DNA of 59,787 nucleotides from Circinella minor (GCA_016758965.1 JAEPRB010000240.1:1-59787), one strand, 5' to 3'. Shown: positions 37,885 through 49,150, counted from the first letter of the stretch. The notes: generated by a model from the sequence alone, not told the origin. Numbers and translations: made by a program.

Positions 37885-38637
37885 CAGTGTTGGTTTTCCG
37901 TCATAGCGGAAAAGGGCAGGCAACGTAGGCGGAAACTCGTATGGCGGAAACCTTTTTGTTGACTCAATCAATATGCTTAAGGGATTATGAAATGAGAATT
38001 TTTATTGAATAATAGTAAAAGAGAGAGTATATATCTATATTTCAGTTGTTACGAAAGAAAAATATTCTAATGTTTATTTTTACTTCTACGTACTGAGTCA
38101 TTTCTAAAGTTTAGGTTTGGTTACATACATAAAAAATCTTACTGCTTCGACATAGATCACGACCCCAGTCAGCAACTAATAGATTTAGGTCTTGTGGATT
38201 GACAGTCGATGTCATACTTTAACCTATTATGCCAATATAGTGGACAGCGCGCGATATTTATGCCAAAGTTATTATTTGCTTGCACTGCATCTCTATTATA
38301 TCAATGCAAAACCAGAGTTTTTTTTTAAAAAAAAAAACCATAATTACCATATTTGTGCTACATATTGTACTATATACTTCTATAGTTCCTGTTGCGAACC
38401 ATTTATTATTATAACATTACGTACGTATAAGCTAATAATAATAATAACAGATATAGTGCATTGAAAATAGAAAGCAGATTACTTTTTTATTCAATAAAAT
38501 GTAACCTATTTATCTTTACTGGTAGAAAAAACGGCTTATAATATGCCAACTCTAGAGTGTTTTTTTTTATATATATATATTTTCGCCAGTTTCCGCCAGG
38601 TCTGAAAACTTGGAAAGTTGGAAACTGCCAACACTTG
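37885..38637. mobile_element. Possible hAT-like non-autonomous element
   Basis: The left end reads CAGTGTTGGTTTTCCGTCAT. The right end, reverse-complemented, reads CAAGTGTTGGCAGTTTCCAA. Both are followed inside by GGCGGAAAC motifs (left near 37931 and 37953; right at about 38585-38600). CAGTGTTGG-type ends are typical of hAT elements. I cannot find a clear 8-bp target duplication, and the inverted repeats are imperfect. No transposase domain is seen. Confidence 0.45.
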
Positions 38638-40027
38638 TATTTTCATAAAATGGGTAACTTTATATCAACATAATTTTGTTCGTGGGTAGTACGTAGGATA
38701 TGTAAAAATATGAAGAACCCTCTAAAAAGTTTGTTATCCATTGGGTGGTCATTTGTAGTAAGAATACGACAGTATGCTATTTGTTTCATCTTAAACCTTT
38801 ACTATTTTTATTTTTTTTAACATGACAAAAAATTATTGCTTTCAACTTAAAATAGATTTTCTTTTATCTATTTATTGAACGATGGTTAATACGTAAATGT
38901 TTATTTTAATATATATATATATATATATATCCAGTAAAATAAACAGTGATCTTTCTGATTATAATTAAGTGTACTCTCCATAAATTAGTACTTTTGTACC
39001 TACCTCCTGTTTTGGCTTGAAAGTTGGATAGCAACAGAACACATATTGTATAATATGAAATATATAATTAGGTTATCCTGTATAAAAATAATAAGTTGAG
39101 ACTAAAATCCTTTTTATGTTTATTAGAATAGAAGACTGTAGTTAACTAACATTACGGTCAGTTTTATTGCGATACATTATTGGTACATCATATAAATATA
39201 TACGAAAAAAAAACTGTGGTAATTGAAAAAAATATATAATAGGGACAGGAGACAAAGAATTTTATAGAGTATCTCGTAGAAGAACAGAAAATTATGAGAA
39301 ATACAGTAGTAACAATTCATTTAAAACAACCTTCTGAACCACAGTAAAAAAAACGTATTTTATTTTTGATGATAAAAAAATAATAATTGAATTTTCAAGA
39401 AAAGACATTCGTGATGTCAGATATTTTATTGAAAAGTTTTAAAAAGTGTTTTTATTCACAAGAGAAAAAAATATTAAAAAAGGAGTATCATCCGAATTAA
39501 TGAACATATACATAAGCCGTCATCGTCTTGGTTTATTAATAAATGTAGTTTATCCATGAAAAAGGATGATTCGTTTTCATCACCAATAAATGTTCCGATT
39601 GTTTCTTAATTTATTGCGTACAAAGCACTTTCAAAAAAAAATAAGCTTTCCATATTCTTGGTTGCGTAATAACGTATCATGTTGTGCCATTCTTTCGATC
39701 CCCGTTTTAAATATAATTGAGACTTTTCTTCTTTGATTTATAAAATGTCTAAGAAAAAAAAACTATTAACAATCAATTACTTTTATAATTATCTTATTAT
39801 TAAAATAAATTTCAAACTAGGAATGACAAAATAACTGTTACCTTTTTATTCTCGCTCCTTCCGACTTTCCTCATCATTTGGAAACTGTCCATACCAACTT
39901 GCGTTTTGAGCCAACTTGATTATATCTACTATGTAAATTAATTATATAAAGATTAATGGTATATAGCAACACGATATAAATTATTCCTTAATTTTGTAAT
40001 ATTATCATTATCATGTCACCAATTAAA
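38638..40027. other. AT-rich intergenic DNA, no gene seen
   Basis: Anonymous AT-rich DNA with (TA)n near 38911-38930 and A-rich tracts. Nothing is recognisable on either strand. Confidence 0.4.
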
Positions 40028-40394
40028 TTATAGCGTAGATACCGAATCGAGGAAAAACTGTATCGCTTGCCCTCCAGTTGTTTGTCCTATAAAAATGCCC
40101 TTGTCCTTACCCCCAACCAAATACAGTTTTCCGTTTACCTTGATAATCAAATCTATATATATTATACAAGTAGAATAAAATAAGTTAATCATTCTACCAT
40201 CCATATAATCAAGGTACCTTGTTTCTTCAACCACTGTAATAGAAAGTAAAGAATAGAGTGAAAAATAAATATACATGCATATAAAAAAATGATACTTTGT
40301 TCATCCAAATCTCACTATGTAAATTATCTTAACCATAAAATTATTTTGTCTTACCTCAATCCAATTCAACAAGCAAGCACAATAAAGTTGTCTC
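40028..40394 (-). CDS. C-terminal exons of an unrecognised protein
   Basis: Three exons join with consistent phase: 40394-40355, a 16-nt microexon 40233-40218, and 40152-40028. The frame reads RQLYCACLLNWIE-WLKKQ-DLIIKVNGKLYLVGGKDK, then GIFIGQTTGGQAIQFFLDSV and ends STL with TAA at 40028. Introns are bounded by GTAAG...CAG and GTACC...ATAG. The stretch looks like genuine protein, but I do not recognise the family. Upstream exons should lie at higher coordinates. A minus-strand frame at about 40540-40440 (MTIPGLVQKVVTVVNNRVIV) and the exon at 42387-42222 are candidates, which would place the 41-bp minisatellite inside an intron. Confidence 0.45.
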
Positions 40395-40549
40395 CTTAAT
40401 ATATATATACAATACATATAAAAGAATAAATATCGCCATAAAAGCTCGTTACAACTACTATGACTCGGTTATTAACTACAGTAACAACCTTTTGGACTAA
40501 ACCTGGTATCGTCATCCTAAGACAAACAGGTACCAAAAAACAGAAGAAA

Positions 40550-41095
40550 GCACATCCACACACCCCTTCCTGGTTTTCCCCACATTCATTCACACTCTTT
40601 TACTTACTCAACACATCCACTTACACCCATTCACTCACACTTCTTTGCTTCTACCCATTCACTCACACGCATTCATTTCGGCACATTCACTTATACAACT
40701 CAATCACACTCCTACACTACACTCTCTCACTTCCATCCATTCACTTCCATCCATTTCCTTCGACATTTTCACTTACCCACATCCTCTTTTACTCCTTCAC
40801 TTATTCCCATTCACTAATATTATTTTATTTACACTCATTCGCATACCCTTTTTATTTCCATTCATTCATTCGCTTCCACTACTCCACTTTAGCATATTCA
40901 CATCCACTCATTCATTCACAGCACGTAGCTTCCACTCACTCACAAGCATTCCCTTACAAGCATTCACCTTCGCCTATTCATCTTCATTCATTCACTTGCA
41001 TCCACTTCTTTACTTCCACGCATTCACTCACATGCATTCACTCACACTCTTCCACTCACACTCTTCCACTCACTTTTTTTCTAATTTTTTTTCCA
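40550..41095. repeat. Degenerate CATTCACTCACA-type simple repeat
   Basis: A strongly strand-biased, G-poor tract built of variants of CATTCACTCACAC, CACATTCACTTA and CACTTCCATCCATTCA. It has no fixed period and keeps a plus-strand frame open simply because it lacks stops. The resulting Ser/His/Thr/Phe-rich translation is not evidence of a gene. Confidence 0.75.
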
Positions 41096-41103
41096 ATTTT
41101 TTT

Positions 41104-41800
41104 CAAGCACCAGCCTTGTTACTTACCTTGCTACTTACCTTGTTGCATCGCCAGCCTTGTTACTTACCTTGGTACTTACCTTGTTGCATCGCCAGCCTTG
41201 TTACTTACCTTGGTACTTACCTTATTGCGTCGCCGGCCTTGTTACTTACCTTGGTACTTACCTTATTGCGTCGCCGGCCTTGTTACTTACCTTGATACTT
41301 ACCTTGTTGTATCGCCAGCCTTGTTACTTACCTTGCTGCTTACCTTGTTGCATCGCCAGCCTTGTTACTTACCTTGGTACTTACCTTATTGCGTCGCCAG
41401 CCTTGTTACTTACCTTGCTACTTACCTTGTTGCATCGCCAGCCTTGTTACTTACCTTGGTACTTACCTTATTGCGTCGCCGGCCTTGTTACTTACCTTGG
41501 TACTTAGCTTGTTGCATCGCCAGCCTTGTTACTTACCTTATTGCATCGCCAGCCTTGTTACTTATCTTGGTACTTACCTTATTGCGTCGCCAGCCTTGTT
41601 ACTTACCTTGCTACTTACCTTGTTGCATCACCGGCCTTGTTACGTACCTTGGTACTTACCTTATTGCGTCGCCGGCCTTGTTACTTACCTTGTTAGATCA
41701 CCGAACGTGTTACTTAACTTTGTTGTATAACTTACCTTGTTACCTACCTTGTTGGATCACTTGCCTTGCTACCTACCTTGTTGGATCACCGGTCTTGACA
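41104..41800. repeat. 41-bp minisatellite rich in ACTTACCTT
   Basis: The unit is about 41 bases: GCCTTGTTACTTACCTTGG, then TACTTACCTT, then GTTGCATCGCCA or ATTGCGTCGCCG. About 15 copies are well conserved from 41104 to 41700, followed by decayed copies to about 41800. Two alternating variants (TTGCATCGCCA and TTGCGTCGCCG) mix along the array. All three plus-strand frames stay open through it. On the minus strand each unit contains two copies of AAGGTAAGT, a perfect splice-donor consensus. Confidence 0.9.
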
Positions 41801-42221
41801 CCTGCCTTGTCGGATTATGAGCCTTGTAATCCACCTTGTCCCTCGAGGTGCACAGGATTGTCATATGCCCAGGCCAAATCAACCAGGATATCTATATGCT
41901 AGGTCAAGGTATGATAGAATAATATTAATATTGTGTTCTTGAGTAAAAGAAATAACATGTCATTTGAAATAATATTACAAAAAACAATTCATAGAAAGGT
42001 AGTTTTCATTAAAAAAAGAATGTATTGCTCACCTTAGTGACATGGAGTTGTCACACAAATACTCGAAGATAATTCATAATTTTGATAAAAGGTACAGTAA
42101 CAAGGTATCTATTGAGTAGGAGTGTCTTTGTACGTAAATAAAATATTCTCATACGTAGCAACATAAGATAATTTTAAATAAATTCACATATTAATTTGAA
42201 AATAATAATAAGAACATTTAC

Positions 42222-42387
42222 CTTTATCGGTTTTTTGTATTGGTTTCGAAAAAATAAATATGTCGCGCTCGCCTCTTAAAAGTCCAAACTCGTTGAGGAC
42301 AGTAGTAGCCTTAGGTGGTGCTTGTAGATTCGTTTGTTTTTTTGTTTGAAGCGTTGGCTCATCATTGATCGACTTCTTGTAAAACAT
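42222..42387 (-). CDS. Candidate first exon of an unrecognised protein
   Basis: Starts at ATG 42387. It encodes MFYKKSINDEPTLQTKKQTN, then LQAPPKATTVLNEFGLLRGE and RDIFIFSKPIQKTDK before a donor-like AAAG/GTAAATG at 42221. Composition is protein-like. It may be exon 1 of the gene ending at 40028. No family is recognised. Confidence 0.35.
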
Positions 42388-42666
42388 TAAGAAGGATATG
42401 CTGTATTTATAAGGATTTCTTTATTTGTCTATCTATAAAATTAAATGACAATAAGTAAGAAAGAAATAAAATATCTTCTCGAAACAAAAAAAGAATCAGT
42501 TATGCTTTTGCTTTTTTCTTTCTCTCTCTCTATCATTACCTTCAAATGTTTGTTGCAGTACTTAGTTTAATAAGTTCGATCTTTTATCGTATTATATCGT
42601 CAGTTTGTACATAGATGTAGTCAAAGTTTTTTTTTGTAAAAAAAAAAAAAAAAAAACATTCATGTT

Positions 42667-42894
42667 TTACTCCTCCTGATAACACGATTTGGTTTCAATT
42701 AAGGTTTGAAATGTATGCGCTGTTAAAAATGATTTCATGCACCAACTGTACCCAATAAGTAGTACAGGATCGGTATTAAAAATCATCTTGACACGTTGGG
42801 AAAAACCTTCATAAAGTCTAATTATGGGAGACTGTTCACAGTTATAGTACTGTAAGATAGACCAGAAGTACACGGTTGAGTATATGGCTTTCAA
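42667..42894 (-). CDS. Short hypothetical frame, possible gene remnant
   Basis: A 75-residue frame (MKAIYSTVYFWSILQYYNCE, then QSPIIRLYEGFSQRVKMIFN, then TDPVLLIGYSWCMKSF) has reasonable amino-acid composition. No domain is recognised, and no splice partner or neighbouring gene supports it. It may be chance or a remnant. Confidence 0.2.
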   Translation of the reverse strand: MKAIYSTVYFWSILQYYNCEQSPIIRLYEGFSQRVKMIFNTDPVLLIGYSWCMKSFLTAHTFQTLIETKSCYQEE

Positions 42895-43129
42895 ATAAAC
42901 ACCGCGTGTTTTTTCAAGCTAAAGGGGATAAATCCAGTAAAGATCAAAAGTCCATAATTGTCGCGCTTGCGATATGTTTATGCACTCCCAGTTCCAAGTG
43001 AATGCGGAAAAACCAAACAGCTCTAGTAAGAATAAAAAATTAAAGAAAAAAAATTAGCATGATGAGAGAGGGTCATTGTAGTAAGAAAAAAGAATAATAA
43101 ATAATAGAACTAAAAGAACATAAAAAGGA

Positions 43130-43620
43130 ATGTGAAAGGAAGAGTAATACTTTTTTTCTTTTGGTATGTTGGGAGGAGAGAAATAATGTAAAAAGGAAAG
43201 TATCAAAAAAAAAAAAAAAAGAGAAGTGTTCACTGCTCTTCTTCTTTTTTTTTTGAATGTTGAGGAAGGATCAAAGGAAGGGTGAAAATTAAAGTTACAA
43301 GTGTAACTGAAAAGTAAATGTCAAAAGAAAAAGAAGAAGAATAGTACTTATTTTCCTTCTTTTCCTTTTGAAAGAGAAAGTAAAAAGAAGAGTAGTATTT
43401 ACTGCGCTTCTTTTTTTTTTATTGTTGGGAGGGAAGAAAGAATATAAAAAATTAAAGTTTCAAATAAATGAAAAGTAAATGTCAAGAAAAAAAAAAAGAG
43501 TAATACTTACTTTATACTTGAATGTTGAAAGTGCAAAAAGGAATGTAGAAAGAATAAGTTACTTGAAAGTACATTTCAAAAAGAAAGAGAAAGAAAAAGA
43601 AAAAGAAAGAAATTGTCGTG
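43130..43620. repeat. Purine-rich diverged tandem repeat
   Basis: Recurring blocks of about 100-130 bases. Each contains a variant of AAGAGTAATACTTACTT / AGTAGTATTTACTGCGCTTC, a T-run, a variant of TGTTGGGAGGGAAGAAAGAA, and AAATTAAAGTTTCAAATAA with GAAAAGTAAATGTCAA. Four to five units are recognisable. No gene is seen from 42895 to 44401. Confidence 0.65.
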
Positions 43621-44401
43621 GTAACAATTTTTAATGAAAACAAGTGAATGGTAATAGCAATAGTGATCTACTCCCAACAGTGTGGTAAATGACATAAAGC
43701 ATGCTATTACTATGTTACACCAATTGGGACCGCGTCAAAAAAAAAAAAAAACTATTTAGATCTTTAAAAACTATACATTGCAACATTCCGTGTCAAACTA
43801 AGATTAAGCTGTGGCATTCCATTACCATGACAGTAAGCTGGTTAACAACATTCTTATTTAATGTAAAAAGAAACATCCTTTTTTTTATGTAGTCATAGTA
43901 GAATGTTGTAGTGTAAAAGTTTGTAACAATAAAAAAAAAGATTCAGTAAAGTCGGTCTGGAACCTACTTTTCAACTTCCTTCACCTATGAAATACAGTAA
44001 CATGTAACATTATTGTATCAACTCATTACAATAAAAATTGGTTTTATTCTTAACCTTTTAAGTTTAATGTACATGAATGGCACTTTTCTGACGGTGCATA
44101 AAAACAGAAAGAATATATTTATATAAAATAAGGCGCGTAGTTGTATAAATATATATAGCGTTGGATTGGATCAACATCACAATTTTACATATAGAATATA
44201 GTAGTGAACAAAGTACATGAAGAAGTTAAAAAAAGAAGAAAAACGTAAAAAGTGGGCGGCTATTATCAACAAATATAATGGTAGACTTTCACTGGATATA
44301 CATGAAAGAATTAAGCATTTTCAAACAAAAGGAAAGAATATGGGGAGATGATAATTAAGTAAGCTTGTACCTATAATTGATTTTACCAATCAAAATAATA
44401 A

Positions 44402-45153
44402 TACTGTCACCACTCGCTATAACGATATTCGATATAACTATATCCGATATGATTATAGCAAAAATATCATTATATCGAGCAGCCAAATAACATCTTTATC
44501 TCTTAAAAAAGAAAATAATACTAGTTTGTTGGGCATTTTTTATGTTCTTACTTGAGTTTTTAAACATTTTTGTCAAGAGTTTAATAATTTGAACATCAAA
44601 TTTATCTTCAGGTTATCGCCTTTTCCAAAAAAAAAAAAAAAAAGAAAGCAAGTGATATTCTGCTTCTGCTCCTTTCTTATGGAAATCTGATTTGTTTTTT
44701 TTACCAACTATGCAAGTCCAACTTGTTCTTATCATTTTGCATAACTTGATAAACAATAGACAGTTTCTGGTGCTTATCATAATATGATACGTACTCGCAT
44801 TTGTTTTTCTTATATAAGGGATCAGCATTAATTATACGTGTATGTGACCATGTGGTTGTAATTCAATTGAAATTAATGAGACAAGGAATATTTAATAAAG
44901 AAAACTGTACAAAGAAAAAAAAAGAACTGTTTTATTTTTATAGCTTATTTACAATATAAATGATATAATGTGCTAGAGTTTTCTTCTTTTTGCAAAACAT
45001 ATTAGATACATGTGAGGTCAGGTACATATGGATAGGATTTTACTCGATCATTATAACTCAGATCAAGAATTCGTTATAACGATTATTCGATATAACGATG
45101 CCCTTATTTGGTCTTACGTACGGAGAATATCGTTATAGCGAGCGGTGACAGTA
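44402..45153. mobile_element. Non-autonomous TA-flanked DNA element, copy 2
   Basis: The left end is TACTGTCACCACTCGCTATA and the right end is TATAGCGAGCGGTGACAGTA. They are inverted repeats continuing inside with ACGATATTC and GATATAAC motifs, and subterminal inverted copies (GATATGATTATAGC, ATCATTATATCGAGC). It is the same family as 4351-5164 and about 750 bases long. The right end lies inside what was the last exon of the dead isomerase gene at 45154-46914. No complete transposase is seen. Confidence 0.8.
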
Positions 45154-46914
45154 TCGATGCATTTAGGAACATCCTATAGTAATAATGATTATTATTTTAT
45201 ACCTACTGTTTTTTGTTTTTTTCAAAAGACTAAAAATTCTTTATATATTCTACGTATTGCTATTTACCTCAGTCATAAGCATATTAGCACTATTCGAAAC
45301 AGCAGTATATTGTAAACCTTCATCAACACTAAGATCATGAGACTAATTTACTTATATTTTATAAAATGATCAGCGAGAAATATTAGCAAAACGACAAAAA
45401 GAAAAAATAAAGAACAGTAATAAATATATAATAAAACATACGTATTTCTTATATCTTTACTTGGAGCTAACAATGGCAACATAAGATTTACTAGCGACCA
45501 CACGAGCTGTCTTTGATGCATCCCCTGATATTATTAGGTATATATTATTATTATTATCACCATTAGTTTTACTCAATCATAAGACTGTAGATGTATTTGG
45601 TTGTTATGACAGTTACTATGTTACATTACCGACCATTTGCTCCTTGGTATCGAAAAGCTTTCTAATAAAACCATACTTGTATGCTTCGTCTACATGCATA
45701 CTAAGAAAAGAATTATAAAATTTAAATTAAAATGATAGGAGCACAAGTAGTAGCATTTAGTCAATACATAAAAAAAATTTTTTTTTGACTAGAAGCCCTT
45801 TTTGTAAAGAATAAAAATAAAATAAAAATAAAAATGGTTGTACGTACAACTACTTGCGACCTGTAAAGCATAATTCACGAGCTAAACTATCACTACCAAT
45901 GATCTTTGGTAAATGTTGTAAAGTACCAACATCTGGAACCACACCCAAATATCCACTTCCTACGTACGTACGTATATAATAAATATATAAATAAATAAAA
46001 ACGTTCTCTTTTTAAGTCACCTACTATTATTACTTTTATTAATTAATAAGTCTCAAATTATTCTTTTCTGTTTTATAAATAACTGATACAAAACGATCAT
46101 TAAAAAAAAACAAAATAAATGTGATGTATGTAGCTTGACGGTATAGAATAAATCTTTGCCTGGTACCCTAACGAACATCATTTGCAGTACATAAATCCAC
46201 AGCAAGACCATAGACACCATAATGGATAGCAACAATGACAAATTGTAGGCATTTTTCAAAGGCAGATATGGTACTTGAAATATTACATAGTTAATTGTAT
46301 GGATATATTAAATATGAAGTAGTGGTCTCTTTAATAAGAGAAATATAAAAAGAGAGAAGATTCTTTCTATTTCTCTTTTCATTGCAATAAGATTTATTAA
46401 ATCAATTTTTATATAATATATATTACCTCAATACATGCACGTTTAGCATAAGCTTTTCTCGCAACATCAGAATTAAGCTCACTTTTCGTCAAAAAGTTAT
46501 CTTTGACTACGTAAGAAGAAAAAAAATGTCAGATTACATTTCTATTTCAAGATAATTCTATGATATTTATAATATATATAAAAAAAAGCAATCAGCTTTA
46601 CAGTCAAGACCAGAGGTAAAGGTACGACCGTATCCAGAAAGGATAATTGTACGTATATCAGAATCGTGACCAAGAGTAATAAAACAGACACGGATATCTT
46701 CAACAAGACTATAGAACAAATAATATTTATTATAATATAATTGTTTAAGATAACTCATTTGTTATATGATCTGCATAAATAGATAAACCGTACGCTTCAT
46801 TAAACGCATTTAACCGTTTACGTAAGACGATAAAATCCAACATGAGCAACACCGTCAGGATATAAATAAACTTTTAAATTTTCGTATTGATATTTAGAAC
46901 TAAAAGGTACCTTT
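45154..46914 (-). pseudogene. Dead copy of a peroxisomal dienoyl-CoA isomerase gene (copy A)
   Basis: The exon order and introns match the intact copy at 47489-49150. The start ATG is replaced (GGTACCTTTTAG where copy C has an ATGTCTTCT start). Exon 1 has a 4-bp CGTA insertion at 46821-46824 that shifts the frame after PDGVAHVGFYRL. The segment matching HYGVYGVAVDLCTAGDIRYG survives at about 46255-46165 but carries a stop (GTTCGTTAGGG), and a later codon for Tyr in NYSRDHS is TAG (near 45347). The final exon begins GATGTTCCTAAATGCATCGA and is cut by the DNA element ending at 45153, so the peroxisomal signal is lost. There are at least four independent disabling changes. Confidence 0.88.
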
Positions 46915-47488
46915 TATACATAGATGAATACGTAAAAAGTGGAGAGAGGCCTATAAAAGGAAGAAGAAGAAGAGGTGGGAATTTATAAAATAATAATAAA
47001 GAGGTCAAATGTTTTCCTTCAGCTTTACAGTACATATAACATGATTTTCCAGAGGGCTGATTTTCATTTCTAACGTTAGCAGCTACTGAACACATATTAA
47101 TTGGCAGGGGATATATAACTAAAGGCTTGTTTTTTTTTTACGATTTCGCATAGAAATACTGTAGTCAATGATGTAGCTTGACAGCGTGTCGATATTTCGA
47201 TAATTCAGTACCTTTGCTATTTATAACTTTTTGTTTGTGGAAATTAAATATAAAACTCCTTGAATTATATATTTAAAATGGAGTTACTAAGATTAATGGA
47301 AGAAAATAAAGAGATTGGAATGGTTCTTTATCGATTATACAATTAACATGTTTAAACTACGTATTACTATGATACAAGTGTTTTTCCATTTTCCTCCAAC
47401 AACAACTAACAATACGTAAAATACGTAATAACATCAATTTTTTTTATTTTTTTATTATATATATATAAAAAAAATAAAAGTTTCATTT

Positions 47489-49150
47489 TTAAAGATTCGA
47501 ATAATGAGCGGGTTTCTTTTGCATAAATCCTTGAATACTCTTGGGAATATCCTAATAATAATGATGATGATAAAAAAGTTAAGAGAGACAAAAAATATAA
47601 TATATATATATATATATATTATTTTTATATCTGTAGATATATCGATATCATGAACTTGATAAAGAGAAAAGAAAACTTACTTCTGTTTGTAACATGGCAC
47701 TGTTCCAAACTGCAGTGTATTGTAAACCTTCATCTACGCTATGATCACGGGAGTAATTTAACAAATGTCTATAGTTCATAAAATAAAATTAGCAAAACGA
47801 CAATAATAAAGTGTATGTTGCATATTATTATATCTTACTTGGAGCTAACAACGGCAACAGGAGATTTGCTAGCGATTACACGAGCTGTCTTTAATGCATC
47901 CTCTAATATATATTTTTTAAATTCATTATGTATCCTATTTAGCAAATAAATTATTTGGTTATTATGACAATTTCTTAGATACGTTACCGATCATTTCTTC
48001 CTTGGTATCAAAAAGCTTGCTAATAAGACCACATTTGTATGCTTCATCGGCATACATACTAAGAAATAAATTACATTGATGGAGTAAGTGACATTTGATT
48101 CAATTAAACTACCCATTTTTTTAACAAAAAAAAAAAAGGTTAAACTTACTTGCGACCTGTGAAACATAATTCACGAGCCAAACTGTCGCTACCAATGACC
48201 TTTGGTAAACGTTGTAAAGTACCAACATCTGGAGCCAAACCTAAATCCACTTCCTGAAATAAAGCATATTATTAACACGTATTTAAAACATATATATATA
48301 TATATATATATTCAAGAAGACAACTTTGGCAAATACATGTGAGAGAAAAAAAAAAAAGGGAATTCTTTTTTTGTGTATTTATTTTACCTTGACAGTATAA
48401 AATGAATCCTTGGTGCCATAACGAATATCACCTGCAGTACATAAATCTACAGCAACACCATAAACACCATAATGCATAGCAACAATGACAGGTTGTGGAC
48501 ATTTTTCAAGGGCAGACATGGCACTTTGGAACCACTACAATAAATAAATACATGTGATACATTAGATAAAATCCGGTTTTCTTTTTTCTTTTAAGTGGTA
48601 GGCTTTTTTTTTCATTCTAATTCTTATTTTATAATATAAATAACAACAGAAAAAAGAGTTTGAAATCAATTTTTTTTTCTTTACCTCAATATGCAAACGT
48701 TTAGTATAAGCTCTTCGTGCAACATCAGTATCAGGTTCACCTTTCATCAAAAAATTATCCTTGACTAAAATAATAATAATAATAATAATAAAAGTCAGAT
48801 CCCATTTTGGAATAATTATATGCTAACCATCCCCCTTCAAGATTTCTAAGGTTGTAAACTTACAATCAATACCAGAGGTAAAGGTACGACCATGTCCAGA
48901 AAGAATAATTGCACGAATAGTAGAATCTTGACCAAGAGTATTGAAACAGACACGAATATCTTCAACAAGACTAAAAACAAATCAATATATAAATTGTTTT
49001 GAAAAATATATAAAAAAAAAATGGCTTTAAAACGTACGCTTCGTTGATTGCATTTAACCGTTTAGGACGATAAAGTTCAACATGAGCCACGCCTTCAGGA
49101 TAAATATGAACTTTTAAATTTTCGTATTGGTATTTAGGACTAGAAGACAT
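47489..49150 (-). CDS. Peroxisomal delta3,5-delta2,4-dienoyl-CoA isomerase, copy C
   Basis: A crotonase-fold enzyme related to mammalian ECH1, which moves double bonds in 3,5-dienoyl-CoA during beta-oxidation of unsaturated fatty acids. It starts MSSSPKYQYENLKVHIYPEG at 49150 and has about nine small exons. Motifs in order: LSGHGRTFTSGIDC, AMHYGVYGVAVDLCTAGDIR, YGTKDSFYTVKEVDLGLAPD, VGTLQRLPKVIG, NYSRDHSVDEGL. The acidic residues known in rat ECH1 (Asp176, Glu196, Asp204) match the Asp of AVDL, the Glu of KEVDLGL and the Asp of APDVGT. The GGG of the family's oxyanion loop reads GVA here. The protein ends HYSNL, a variant PTS1 (SNL), so peroxisomal import is likely. It lies in tandem with copies A and B. 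Confidence 0.85.

Noticed and set aside
41635..41645. TACGTA inside the 41-bp minisatellite as another insertion scar
   Set aside because: Here it arises by a T-to-G substitution of TACTTA with no length change.
40460..41902. 480-residue plus-strand open frame
   Set aside because: It is open only because the simple repeat and minisatellite lack stops; the 41-bp unit is open in all three frames. The start (MTRLLTTVTTFWTKPGIVIL) could be a real small exon with donor ACAG/GTACC near 40529, but nothing confirms it.
46050..46260. Open frame of 68 residues within the dead isomerase gene
   Set aside because: It is an off-frame reading of the degenerate HYGVYGVAVDL exon, not a separate gene.
46648..46656. 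TACGTA in a pseudogene exon as a scar
   Set aside because: It aligns to CACGAA in copy C without any length difference, so it is substitution.
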